In this document: positions 1 to 8,188 of the stretch, piece by piece
How the letters are laid out: every line of letters starts with the position of its first letter
Position numbering within the stretch: the stretch's first letter is position 1
Source: JAVBMJ01 sp031551275
GTDB lineage: Bacteria; Bacteroidota; Bacteroidia; Bacteroidales; Rikenellaceae
Length of the DNA: 64,000 nt
Reading direction: 5' to 3'
NCBI GenBank assembly: GCA_031551275.1
Contig: JAVBNX010000004.1
Coordinates: 186,001-250,000, forward strand
Program-made: the position numbers and the translations under genes
Notes under the pieces: generated by a model
Told to the model about the DNA's origin: nothing
What the model saw: only the letters and a program-made list of their open reading frames with translations
Databases searched by the model: none

Positions 1-1
1 G

Positions 2-640
2 CTCGGCATAACGCAGATCCCGAAAGAGTCCGCATCCGGACAGGGAGCCACGTTCGCCTCGGCGTTCGGCCTTTTGGGCGATAAGTTCCTGCTGTCTCTG
101 TTCTTCTGCATCCTTTTGATCGTGGGGATCGACGTGGGGCTCAACTTCTTCATCCCGGTCATTTTCAAGGATGTCTTCGGCGCGGAGCACGCCACCAGCG
201 TCAACACGCTCTACTTCGGGGCACGGGCCGTGGGCTCGTTCCTCTGCGCGATGATGCTCACCAGGATCCCCGCCAAAAAGATCTTCCCGTGGACGATGGC
301 CGTGGCCATGGCCGCCTACGCGGTAATGATGTGGCTGGCCTGGACCCCGACCGACGCGATGTGGGTGCGCACGCTCTTCTGTCTGCTCTTCCTGCCCGTC
401 GGCTTCGCGACAGCCAACGTCTTTGCCATCGTCTTCTCGTTCGCCCTCAACCACAAACCCGAACAGGCCGACGCCATCTCCTCGCTGCTGATCATGGGCG
501 TGGCGGGCGGCGGGGCCGTCACTTTTATCATGGGCCTGATCGCCGACGGGATCGGCATCGTGGGCGGAATGTCGGTGCTGATGTTCTGCATGGCCTACAT
601 CCTGGTCGTATCCCTGCGCCTGCGCAACAAAACGGTTTAA
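2..640 (+). CDS. FHS-family MFS sugar transporter (3' part)
   Basis: The frame is open from base 2, so the N-terminal half lies outside the window. The 212 visible residues form about six hydrophobic helices, with a GARAVGS motif early and an ISSLLIMGVAGGGAV stretch late. The latter matches the C-terminal half of fucose/glucose/galactose:H+ symporters (FHS family), which import a monosaccharide across the inner membrane. The sugar cannot be told from this fragment. The stop lies 3 bp before the GmhA-like gene, so the two are almost certainly co-transcribed. That pairing suggests that the imported sugar feeds a phosphosugar isomerase, which is inference. An ATG at 74 is internal and not the start. 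Confidence 0.8.
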   Translation, partial: LGITQIPKESASGQGATFASAFGLLGDKFLLSLFFCILLIVGIDVGLNFFIPVIFKDVFGAEHATSVNTLYFGARAVGSFLCAMMLTRIPAKKIFPWTMAVAMAAYAVMMWLAWTPTDAMWVRTLFCLLFLPVGFATANVFAIVFSFALNHKPEQADAISSLLIMGVAGGGAVTFIMGLIADGIGIVGGMSVLMFCMAYILVVSLRLRNKTV

Positions 641-643
641 CGT

Positions 644-1237
644 ATGTCAACCATCGAAATCATCCAAGGGGAGTTCGCCCAGGCGCGGCGACTGCTCGAC
701 AGCTTTTGCGCCGATCCCGCCACGTGGGAAAAGATCGCGGCGGCGGGCGATCTGATCGTCTCCACTTTGCGCTCCGGCGGCAAAGTGATCGCCTGCGGCA
801 ACGGGGGCTCCTATTGCGACGCGATGCACTTCGCCGAAGAGCTTTCGGGACGCTACCGTTGCAACCGCCCCGCGCTGGCCGCCATCGCCGCGAGCGACGG
901 CGCCCACATTACCTGCGCGGCCAACGACTTCGGATACGACGAGATCTACGCCCGTTTTATCGAGTCCGTGGGCCGTCCCGAGGATCTGGTCATGCTGTTC
1001 ACCTCGAGCGGCAACTCCAAAAACCTGCTCCGCGCTGCCGAACAAGCCCATAGCCAGGGTATCGCCGTGTTGGGCCTGACCGGAAGGACCGGAGGCCCCC
1101 TCGCCCCCCTGTGCGACGTGGAGGTCAGGGTTCCCTGGGAGGGTTACGCCGACCGCGTCCAGGAGATCCACATCAAGATCGTCCACACGCTGTTGCACTA
1201 CGTGGAGATCGAAATGGGCTTTACCCCCAAAGAATAG
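644..1237 (+). CDS. gmhA: GmhA-like sedoheptulose-7-phosphate isomerase (SIS domain)
   Basis: This 197-residue SIS-domain protein is full length for the family and close to the enterobacterial enzyme. GNGGS (52-56) begins the phosphate-binding loop, and HFAEE supplies His62 and Glu66. SSGNS (about 121-125) is the second phosphate loop, and QEIHIKIVH supplies Gln173 and His181. These match the zinc/active-site residues of known GmhA. The known reaction converts sedoheptulose 7-phosphate to D-glycero-D-manno-heptose 7-phosphate for LPS heptose. It sits directly behind a sugar transporter rather than with hldE or gmhB, so a catabolic isomerase role on a related phosphosugar is possible. Confidence 0.8.
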   Translation: MSTIEIIQGEFAQARRLLDSFCADPATWEKIAAAGDLIVSTLRSGGKVIACGNGGSYCDAMHFAEELSGRYRCNRPALAAIAASDGAHITCAANDFGYDEIYARFIESVGRPEDLVMLFTSSGNSKNLLRAAEQAHSQGIAVLGLTGRTGGPLAPLCDVEVRVPWEGYADRVQEIHIKIVHTLLHYVEIEMGFTPKE

Positions 1238-1257
1238 ACCTTGAGATTCATGCTAAA

Positions 1258-1287
1258 GAGGCCCGTAGCGATTGCGCTGCGGGCCTC
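1258..1287. terminator. Bidirectional intrinsic terminator
   Basis: A 13-bp stem (GAGGCCCGTAGCG against CGCTGCGGGCCTC, one G-T pair) encloses an ATTG loop. It lies between the convergent gmhA-like and lacI-family genes. Only short T tracts flank it, so efficiency may be moderate. Confidence 0.75.
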
Positions 1288-1303
1288 CTTATGCTGTCCG
1301 GCG

Positions 1304-2320
1304 TCAATCCCTGAACGTCAGCGTGGTCGGGATCATCGTCGCCCTTTTTACGAACGCGGGGCCGTTTTTATCGACCTTGCTGCGGATGTTGTCGAGCAGG
1401 ATATGGACCGTTTCGCGCCCCATCGCCTCGACCGGGATGCGGGCCGTATTGATCTTCGGGGCGAGGGCCCTGAAGGCCGACACCTCGTGGATGCACGCCA
1501 TTTGGAAGCGCCCCGGGTCGATTCCCCGCTGGGTCATGTAGATCAGCGCCTCGACCGCCAGGATGTGCGAAATGAAGAAGAACGCGTCCACGTCGGGCCG
1601 CGTGCGGAAGATTTCATCCATCACCGCCACCGTGTTGTTCTCGAAGTTGGCGAACAGGGCCGTCCATTTCAGCCCCGGATCGGGCTCGAGCCCATGCTCC
1701 CGGTAGGCGCGGCAGTAGCCCTGGTAGCGCTGCTGGAGAATCAGCAGGTGGGGGTTGGTGGTAATGGCGGCGATGTTGCGCGCACCTTTGTCGAGCAGGT
1801 GGTCGATCAGTTTGTAACTGCACTCCTCGTTGTCCATCACCACGTAGTTGGTGTCGATGTCGGCGAAGTAACGGTCGAAAAGCACAAACGGGAAATCGTC
1901 GTCCAGCATCGCCTGCACGCTTAGCGGGGAGAGCTTGGTGGGGGCGAGGATGATCCCGTCCACCTGCTTGGCCCGGAGCATGTCGATCATGCGGGTCTCC
2001 CGGTCGAGCTCCGACCCCGAGCTGCAGAACATGAGCGTGTAGCCGAACTTCTCGGCCTCGAGCTCGATCTCCTCCGCGATCTGGGAGTAGAAACGGTCGT
2101 TGATCGAGGGCAGGATCAGCCCCAGCGTCTTGGACACCCCCAGGTTGAGGCTCCGGGCGATCAGGTTGGGTTGATAGCCCATCTTCCGTGAGCACTCCAG
2201 GATGCGCTTCTGGGTCGGTCGGCTTATGTTCTTCTCGTCGCCCTTTCCGGCCAGCACCCAGGATACGGTGGTGGTCGAAAGTTTGAGGGTCAGTGCAATA
2301 TCTTTGAGTGAGACTCCCAC
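1304..2320 (-). CDS. LacI-family transcriptional regulator
   Basis: This 338-residue protein has the LacI layout. An N-terminal helix-turn-helix (MGVSLKDIALTLKLSTTTVS, residues 1-20) is followed by the hinge-helix segment GYQPNLIARSL. A periplasmic-binding-protein-like effector domain follows from about residue 65 (KTLGLILPSINDRFYS). The effector is not identifiable. It points toward the FHS/gmhA pair and lies just downstream of the alginate operon in the same direction, so it may control either. A perfect 12-bp palindrome with a central CG, typical of LacI operators, lies 19-30 bp before the start and may be an autoregulatory site. The ATG start places the HTH at the usual distance from the N-terminus. 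Confidence 0.9.
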   Translation of the reverse strand: MGVSLKDIALTLKLSTTTVSWVLAGKGDEKNISRPTQKRILECSRKMGYQPNLIARSLNLGVSKTLGLILPSINDRFYSQIAEEIELEAEKFGYTLMFCSSGSELDRETRMIDMLRAKQVDGIILAPTKLSPLSVQAMLDDDFPFVLFDRYFADIDTNYVVMDNEECSYKLIDHLLDKGARNIAAITTNPHLLILQQRYQGYCRAYREHGLEPDPGLKWTALFANFENNTVAVMDEIFRTRPDVDAFFFISHILAVEALIYMTQRGIDPGRFQMACIHEVSAFRALAPKINTARIPVEAMGRETVHILLDNIRSKVDKNGPAFVKRATMIPTTLTFRD

Positions 2321-2338
2321 GGTCGTTGCTTTGTCTAA

Positions 2339-2350
2339 AGGTGCGCACCT
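2339..2350. promoter_or_regulatory. Candidate LacI-family operator (palindrome)
   Basis: AGGTGCGCACCT is a perfect 12-bp palindrome with a central CG, in the 5' leader of the lacI-family gene. LacI-family operators are usually palindromes of this form. No second copy was noticed, so the assignment rests on position and shape only. Confidence 0.35.
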
Positions 2351-2407
2351 GAATTCCGGCGTGCGGTTGGCGCGCCCGATTCGGTTTATCGTTTAAGTAA
2401 TACGGCA

Positions 2408-2415
2408 CAAAGATA
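2408..2415 (-). promoter_or_regulatory. Possible -7 element for the lacI-family gene
   Basis: On the minus strand this reads TATCTTTG, a match to the Bacteroidota -7 consensus TAnnTTTG, about 80 nt before the regulator start. No good TTTG is seen at -33, so the promoter is uncertain. The rest of the gap 2321-2508 shows no convincing terminator for the upstream SDR gene, and read-through from the alginate operon is possible. Confidence 0.35.
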
Positions 2416-2508
2416 TAAAATTCTCAGAAACTATGTGAATAAAAACAAGAGGGCCATGACTGCCGCCATAACCCCCTCGTTTTTTCAAGGTCCGGTCCTT
2501 GCTGCCGG

Positions 2509-3261
2509 TCAGGAGAACAGAGCGCCGCCGTTGATATCGACGTTCGTGCCGGTAATGTAGGTCGAATCGGGGCCTGCCAGGAAGGCTACCAGCCCGGCGA
2601 TGTCCTCGGCCGAGCCCTGGCGGCGCAGGGGAACGGTCTTTTCGAGGTTTTCGCGGGCGGCCGGGGCCGTGAAGCGGTCGTGGAACGAGGTGGCGATCAT
2701 GCCGGGGGCGATGGCGTTGACCCGGATGTTCATCGGGCCGAGTTCCTTGGCCATGGCGCGGGTGTGGCACATCACGGCCGCCTTGGCGGTGGCGTAGACC
2801 GAAGCGCCGGGACCGCCGCCGTCACGCGCGGCCTGCGACGAGAAGTTGATGATCGAGCCGCCCTGGGTCATGGCGGGAACAGCCTGGCGGGTGCAGAGGA
2901 ATACGCTGCGCATATTCACATCCATCAGAAAATCGTACCACGCTTCATCCTGCTCGGTAATGGGCTTGCGGCCCACAAGCCCGCCCACTACGTTGACCAG
3001 CACGTGGACGACCTCGCCGTAGGCTTTGGAGGCCTGCTCGAAGAGCTTTTTCACGTCGTCCGCTTTGGTCATGTCGCCCTGGACCGTGATGCCCTCGCCG
3101 CCCACGGCCTTGACCTGGGCCAGGGTGTCGGCAGCGTCCTGCTCATTGTCGAAGTAGTTGATTACCACCTTGGCGCCCTCTTTGGCCAGGCGGATGGAGA
3201 TGGCGCGGCCCAAATCCCTTGCGCCGCCTGTTACGACGGCGACTTTTCCTTTTAGTGTCAT
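2509..3261 (-). CDS. SDR oxidoreductase, probable DEH reductase of the alginate pathway
   Basis: This 250-residue classical short-chain dehydrogenase has TGGARDLG (11-18) as the dinucleotide-binding loop, NVVGG in place of the usual NNAG, a catalytic Ser in INFSS, YATAK as the YxxxK pair, and NVDINGG near the C-terminus. By sequence alone it resembles FabG-type reductases. Its place at the end of a PL6/PL17/kdgF operon matches the SDR of known Bacteroidota alginate operons, which reduces 4-deoxy-L-erythro-5-hexoseulose uronate (DEH) to 2-keto-3-deoxygluconate in the cytoplasm. The assignment is therefore by family plus context. There are 85 bp between it and kdgF upstream, with no obvious terminator. 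Confidence 0.8.
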   Translation of the reverse strand: MTLKGKVAVVTGGARDLGRAISIRLAKEGAKVVINYFDNEQDAADTLAQVKAVGGEGITVQGDMTKADDVKKLFEQASKAYGEVVHVLVNVVGGLVGRKPITEQDEAWYDFLMDVNMRSVFLCTRQAVPAMTQGGSIINFSSQAARDGGGPGASVYATAKAAVMCHTRAMAKELGPMNIRVNAIAPGMIATSFHDRFTAPAARENLEKTVPLRRQGSAEDIAGLVAFLAGPDSTYITGTNVDINGGALFS

Positions 3262-3346
3262 GATGTTCTTTTAAGTTGTTATTGAATGTTTGTGTGTATC
3301 TGGATTGGTGTTTTCCCGCTCCCGCTCTGTTTTGGCTGGGGATTTT

Positions 3347-3688
3347 TTATTTCAGGAAGTCGGCCCGGTAGGGCGAGAAGGTATCCAACAGCACGCCGTC
3401 TTCGAGGCACAGCGCGCCGTGCTCCACATCGGGCTCGATGTAGAAGGTGTCGCCGGCGGTCAGGGTGGCGGTCTTCTCGCCGATGTACACTTCGAAGCGG
3501 CCGCTCACTACCAGCGTGCCCTGCGAGTGGAAGTGGTCGTGGGGCAGGCCTCGGCCTCCCTTTTTGAACTCCACGTAGACCAGCATCAGGTTTTCGTCGT
3601 AGGCCATGATCTTGCGCCGCACGTTCTCTCCGGCGGGTTCCCAGGGCATATCTGCAAATTTCTGGAAGGTTCCGTTGTTCTTTTTCAT
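3347..3688 (-). CDS. kdgF: KdgF-like cupin, ring opening of unsaturated uronates
   Basis: This 113-residue single-domain cupin has the usual KdgF length. PHDHFHSQG (49-57) holds the metal-binding His residues and Gln, and His90 in DVEHG is the last ligand. LLDTFSPYR carries Asp102 and Arg108, at the positions of the catalytic Asp and Arg in characterised KdgF proteins. KdgF speeds the conversion of 4,5-unsaturated uronate monomers, released by exolytic lyases, to the linear keto form. There is no signal peptide, which fits a cytoplasmic site. It starts 3 bp after the PL17 stop, so it is co-transcribed with the lyase that makes its substrate. Confidence 0.92.
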   Translation of the reverse strand: MKKNNGTFQKFADMPWEPAGENVRRKIMAYDENLMLVYVEFKKGGRGLPHDHFHSQGTLVVSGRFEVYIGEKTATLTAGDTFYIEPDVEHGALCLEDGVLLDTFSPYRADFLK

Positions 3689-3691
3689 CGT

Positions 3692-5836
3692 TTATTCCGT
3701 TTTAGTCAGTTTCCATGCTTTCTGCCCTTCGGGCTTGTCGTAGTCGATGCGGAAAGTGGCTTTCGCCCCGCCGCAGGCAATGCCGACCACGGTGTGGGAG
3801 TCGTTGTCCTCGACGACTTTGAGCTCGGTTACGGCCGACGTGGCCTCGGCCGTCCGCTCGATGACCAGGTCGTAGACCCCGTGGGTCTCGATGGCCGAGA
3901 GGAAGATGTGGTTGCTTACCCCCGTTTGGCGCACGATGTAGCCCGGCTCGCTGCGCAGGTAGTACTCGGGGTCGTTGGCCCCCGTGCGCACGAAGTAGAG
4001 CTCGGTGGAGGGGTCGGTGGCGGTGGTCACGCTGTAAAAGCGGTCGCCCTTCAAAAAGGTAAAGCAGGTGTGAGGCCCCACGGCCTTGCCCCAGGCCTCT
4101 TTCCAGAGGTAGCGGTAACCGTTCTTATCGCCGAAGGCCTCCATCGACGCCTCCGCTTTTTTGTAGGGTGCGCCCAGGCTGATCATCTGGCCGTTGTAGT
4201 AGTAGGGCAGGTCGTAGGTGTGCTCCTGGGGGCTGCGCAGCCTAAAGATGTCCAGGATGACGCGCCGTCCGCCCAGGTCTTCGATCATGGCCACCGTGCG
4301 CCGCATCTCCACGCCCGGGAAGGCGTTGGTCTCCACAGCCGAGGCCACCTGCACGCCCGGCTCCGAGGCGTCGAAGCAGACGATCTGCGGGGCGAACTTC
4401 GAGGAGACGTCGATCTTGCCGCCGTAGTGGTCCTGCATATCCACCGAAACGGTGTTGTGGGCCACGGTGCTCATCGACCATTTCTTGTTTAGAGGGGTGT
4501 AATTGCCGTTGTATTTTACCTCGATGTTCAGAAACCTCGATGCGCCGTAGTCGACCAGGATGGGGTAGCCGTTGTCGTAGTAGTTGATGGTCAGCTTGTC
4601 GTAGTGGCCGTGGCTCAGTCCGTGCGCCGTGGCCTTCAGAGCCAGCGTGGTGTTTTCCCCCTGGGCCGGGCTGCGCATGATCGCCGTTCCTCCCCGCGAG
4701 CCGTCGGGGCCGTCCCGGAGCAGGGCGCTGCGCAGGATGAAGGGTTTTTCCAACCCCGCGTGCACGTCGCGCGCCACGGCGTATCCCGCGTCGGTGGGCA
4801 GGTAGTTGTGCTGGTAGCGGCGGGCCACGTCGAGGAGTTGTTTGCGTGTGGTGTCGGCGCCGTAGGCGATGTCGGTGGCGAAGATCAGCTCCTGGGCCTG
4901 GTAATTCTTGGGCAGGGCGTCGTTGAACAGGAAGAAGACCCCCTCGTAGGCCATCTGCAGGAGCGTGTCCACGGCCTTGAGGATGATCCCGTCCCTCATC
5001 GCGAAGATGCCCAGGGAGGGCTGGTTGTTCTGTATGGCCTGGGCAAAGACCACGAAGGGCCAGATCGCGTAGCGTTGGTAGTAGGCGCCCTCGGTAAAGT
5101 AGCCGTCGGGCGAGAACAACTCGGTAAGCTGCTGGATGTAACCGCCGTTCTTCCCGCTCAAATCGCTGCCGTACAGCGCTTTGTCGACGAGCGTCTGGTC
5201 GTCCATCGCATACCCGATCATGCCCACGGCGGCCGTGGCCCATGTACCGTGGTTGTGCATCAGGTTGAATGTCCTGTTGTTGGCCTGGCTGCCGTCGATA
5301 ATGAAGGCGGCCATCGGGCGGAACAATTTCTCCTCGATTAGCTTGCGGTCGGCGGCGGGGATATGCTCGCGCACGCAGTCGTAGGCCACCGAGGTGTGCA
5401 CCAGCCACACGTAGTCGTTGAGCGTCTGCCAGAAGAGCCGTCCGGGTGTGGAGGACATCTTGACCGGGTGGTAGCCCAGGGTGGGGTAGAGGGCGGCGTA
5501 GGCTTTGAGCATCCGAGCCACGTAATCGGCGTAGCGCGCCTCGCCGGTCAACTGGTAGACGATGCCGCAATAGAACATCGAGTAGTAGTTCTCCTTGTGT
5601 TTCTCATGGGTCGGGCCCCCGCCGCCGTCTTTGGGCACGGGTACGCTGATGGGGGAGAGCAGGGCGTCGTCGGCCCGCGCGACCGCACTTTCGACCACCC
5701 GGTCGAAACCGGGGATGTGCCCCCGCGAGGCGCGTATTTTGGCCACCCCGTCGGGCGTGAGCAGAAGCGAGGGGTGGGCGCCGTATGAGGTAAGGCATGC
5801 GGCGCAAAACAGCGTGATCAGCAGGGTCTTTTTCAT
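3692..5836 (-). CDS. PL17 oligoalginate lyase
   Basis: This 714-residue protein has a Sec signal (1-20), an N-terminal alpha/alpha-barrel domain and a C-terminal heparinase II/III-like beta domain. Residues that match the characterised PL17 enzyme Alg17c are Asn195-His196 (in MHNHGTW), Tyr252 (in GAYYQRYA), His409 (in GLSHGHYDKL) and a Tyr near 446. PL17 enzymes act exolytically on alginate oligomers and release unsaturated monomers, normally in the periplasm. No lipobox is seen, which fits that site. The gene lies between a PL6 lyase (2 bp) and kdgF (3 bp), an order that follows the degradation steps. Confidence 0.92.
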   Translation of the reverse strand: MKKTLLITLFCAACLTSYGAHPSLLLTPDGVAKIRASRGHIPGFDRVVESAVARADDALLSPISVPVPKDGGGGPTHEKHKENYYSMFYCGIVYQLTGEARYADYVARMLKAYAALYPTLGYHPVKMSSTPGRLFWQTLNDYVWLVHTSVAYDCVREHIPAADRKLIEEKLFRPMAAFIIDGSQANNRTFNLMHNHGTWATAAVGMIGYAMDDQTLVDKALYGSDLSGKNGGYIQQLTELFSPDGYFTEGAYYQRYAIWPFVVFAQAIQNNQPSLGIFAMRDGIILKAVDTLLQMAYEGVFFLFNDALPKNYQAQELIFATDIAYGADTTRKQLLDVARRYQHNYLPTDAGYAVARDVHAGLEKPFILRSALLRDGPDGSRGGTAIMRSPAQGENTTLALKATAHGLSHGHYDKLTINYYDNGYPILVDYGASRFLNIEVKYNGNYTPLNKKWSMSTVAHNTVSVDMQDHYGGKIDVSSKFAPQIVCFDASEPGVQVASAVETNAFPGVEMRRTVAMIEDLGGRRVILDIFRLRSPQEHTYDLPYYYNGQMISLGAPYKKAEASMEAFGDKNGYRYLWKEAWGKAVGPHTCFTFLKGDRFYSVTTATDPSTELYFVRTGANDPEYYLRSEPGYIVRQTGVSNHIFLSAIETHGVYDLVIERTAEATSAVTELKVVEDNDSHTVVGIACGGAKATFRIDYDKPEGQKAWKLTKTE

Positions 5837-5838
5837 GG

Positions 5839-8157
5839 TTATTTCACTCCTATCTTTTTGTCATACAATTCGGTGCCCGGCTTCTGGCGGTAGTCGAACC
5901 TGGCGGCGTCCACGTAGCTTGGCTCGACGCTGGTCATCTCGCCCTTCACGGCCTTGCCCGTGGTCGAATATACGCGCCCCGAGTTCCAGAAGTTGCAGTT
6001 TTGGATGGAGACCTTTTCGAAGCTCGCCTCGTCCAGCCTTACCGACGCACCCCCGCGGCCGCTGTTGGAAAAATTGCAGTCGTCCACCTCGATGACCTGC
6101 GCGCCGATCAAACGCAGCACCGAACCGCGCTCCTTGTTGCACACGTCCTCGAAGGTGCAGGAGCTGACCAAGGCCAGCGGGCCGCCCGTGCTCTCGTCGC
6201 TGCCGCCCCGGTAGAGGTTGACAGCCAGGCCGAGGATGCGGTTGAAGGCGCAGTTCGTGATGATGAGTTGCTCGACGTTGTAGACCCCCATGTCATCCTT
6301 CTCGCCCGCGTAGTTAATGGCGTCGCCCGAGATGTCGCGGAACAGTGAGTTTTTGATCTCCACCCTCTCCGAGAAGGTTCCTTTCAGGCCCTTTACGGGG
6401 ACGAGGCTGCCTTGGGGAAAGTCGACGAATTCGCAGTCGTCGATGGTCAGCAGGTAGGGCCGGATCATCACGGCCGCGGTCGAAATTGCGGAGTTGGGGG
6501 CGGCTTTGCCGGGCTCGGCCGTGCCGTTGAAGGCGATGCCGCACACCTGGAGTTCGCCCCCGTCGGCGATGGTCACGATGTTGTCTGCTTTGGAACCGTT
6601 GTAGCGTATGACCGGCCTTTGGGCGAGGCCCTTGGCGGCCCGGACGACTACCCGGCGGTCGATCTTCAGGGTCGCGGAATTGGGGAAGTAGCCTGCTGCA
6701 GAGAGTTCGATCGTGTCGCCGCAGCAGGCCGTCTTAAGGGCGTTGAGCAGGTTGTCCTGGCCGGGGGCGACGCTGACGATCTTCCTGGGTTCGCGCACCG
6801 CCATGGGCACGGCGATATGCTCCCGGCCGGCGCCGCAATCCTTAAGCTGGGCGGCGGCAGGCAGCTTGTAGCCTTTGGGTATTTCGATCTGAGCGCCCTG
6901 TATCGTGGCCTGTTCCAGCTTCCCGGGGGCAAACCCCTTTACGGCAGGCGCGCCCGGGGCGAGGTTGGCTGTGTTGCCCGAGAAGATAATCCCGGCGGTG
7001 GAGCAGAGTGCATCGAACGGCATGGTACGGTCCGGGTCGGAGATCACGTTGTTCTTAAAGCGGATATCCTCAGGGGCAAGCGTGCGCTCGTTGTCGGCGC
7101 CAGTACCGAAGAGGATCTCCCTGCAGTCAGTATAGATATTGCCCTCGATGTCCACGTCCCGGACTTGCACGTAGCGGACAGGCAGCGAGTTGGGCACGGC
7201 GTTCATCACGGCCAGCGCGCCGAAGAACCTCCCGCCTGCCAGCGAATAGAAAACGTTGTTCTTTACCTTGTGCCCCTCGTCCACGATCCTTACGCCGCCC
7301 GTGTTGCGCACACCGTTGCCGATGAACAGGTTCTCCTCCACCACATTGCGTCTGCCGTGGCGCAGGGCCACCACGCCCTGGCACTCGAAAAAGGTGTTGC
7401 GGCGCACGGTGTTGTCGCACGATTTGAGGGATACCACCTCCACCTCGCCGTTGCAACGCTCGAAATAGTTATCCTCGATCATCGTGTTGGACGACTCCAT
7501 CGACTGCACGGAGGTCCCCACGCGGATGGTCTCGGCGCCGTTGGAGCCGTAGATCGGCCTCGGCCCGAAGTGGTTGTGGTCGATGCGGTGGAAATTTTTC
7601 CGGTCGCGCTCCTGGTCGAGCCACACGATCAGGGTAACCCCGATGTTGAGCTTGCCGAGGAAAGAGCAATGGTCCACCCGGTTACCCCGCCCGTAAAGGC
7701 CCACATAGGAGCTGCCCGTCTCCCTTGAGGCGGGATTGAAGCCGTCGATCACGCACTGGGTCAGGCGGCAGTTGTTGCCCACCTTGTCGCTTCCCGAGCG
7801 GAACTCCACAGCCGCCGTCCCGTCGCCCGGATAGCCCCGGGTAAAGGTAAACCCGCTTACCGTGACCCACTCGCCGGTAATCTTCATGCCGGACTCCCCG
7901 ACGATGAAAACCGCTTCGTCCTTGGCCGCCACCACCACAGGGCGCTGCTGCGTGCCTTTCCCCTCGATGCGCACGGTCATATCGCGGTACTCGCCGGCGG
8001 CCACCCAGAGCGTGTCGCCGGGTTGCAGTTTGGGAGCGAGTTTTTCCACCTCGCCCAGGGGGACGGTCGGGCCGGCCATCGCGGCCGGGGCCAGCAGAAG
8101 GGTCAGGAGTGCGGTGGCAAGGATGCGGACGGAGGTCTTGTTCGGTTTACGGGCCAT
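5839..8157 (-). CDS. PL6 alginate lyase, two-domain
   Basis: This 772-residue protein has a signal peptide ending near AMAG (26-29). The N-terminal right-handed beta-helix is of the PL6 (chondroitinase B-like) type. Lys245 (in SLKSC) and Arg266 (in ALRHG) keep the 21-residue spacing of the PL6 catalytic pair, and Glu238/Glu240 (GEVEV) match the calcium ligands. A second beta-helix region from about residue 460 to the end gives the long two-domain form known in AlyGC-type PL6 enzymes. It is expected to cleave alginate by beta-elimination. It is the third of three PL6 genes in this operon and much longer than the other two. Confidence 0.9.
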   Translation of the reverse strand: MARKPNKTSVRILATALLTLLLAPAAMAGPTVPLGEVEKLAPKLQPGDTLWVAAGEYRDMTVRIEGKGTQQRPVVVAAKDEAVFIVGESGMKITGEWVTVSGFTFTRGYPGDGTAAVEFRSGSDKVGNNCRLTQCVIDGFNPASRETGSSYVGLYGRGNRVDHCSFLGKLNIGVTLIVWLDQERDRKNFHRIDHNHFGPRPIYGSNGAETIRVGTSVQSMESSNTMIEDNYFERCNGEVEVVSLKSCDNTVRRNTFFECQGVVALRHGRRNVVEENLFIGNGVRNTGGVRIVDEGHKVKNNVFYSLAGGRFFGALAVMNAVPNSLPVRYVQVRDVDIEGNIYTDCREILFGTGADNERTLAPEDIRFKNNVISDPDRTMPFDALCSTAGIIFSGNTANLAPGAPAVKGFAPGKLEQATIQGAQIEIPKGYKLPAAAQLKDCGAGREHIAVPMAVREPRKIVSVAPGQDNLLNALKTACCGDTIELSAAGYFPNSATLKIDRRVVVRAAKGLAQRPVIRYNGSKADNIVTIADGGELQVCGIAFNGTAEPGKAAPNSAISTAAVMIRPYLLTIDDCEFVDFPQGSLVPVKGLKGTFSERVEIKNSLFRDISGDAINYAGEKDDMGVYNVEQLIITNCAFNRILGLAVNLYRGGSDESTGGPLALVSSCTFEDVCNKERGSVLRLIGAQVIEVDDCNFSNSGRGGASVRLDEASFEKVSIQNCNFWNSGRVYSTTGKAVKGEMTSVEPSYVDAARFDYRQKPGTELYDKKIGVK

Positions 8158-8188
8158 TTCTGCAAAATGTTATGGTTCAGCTGCCAAG

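Noticed and set aside
2450..2508. Terminator between the SDR gene and the lacI-family gene
   Set aside because: Only 5-bp stems can be formed, and the one nearest the stop is followed by A residues rather than T on the transcribed strand.
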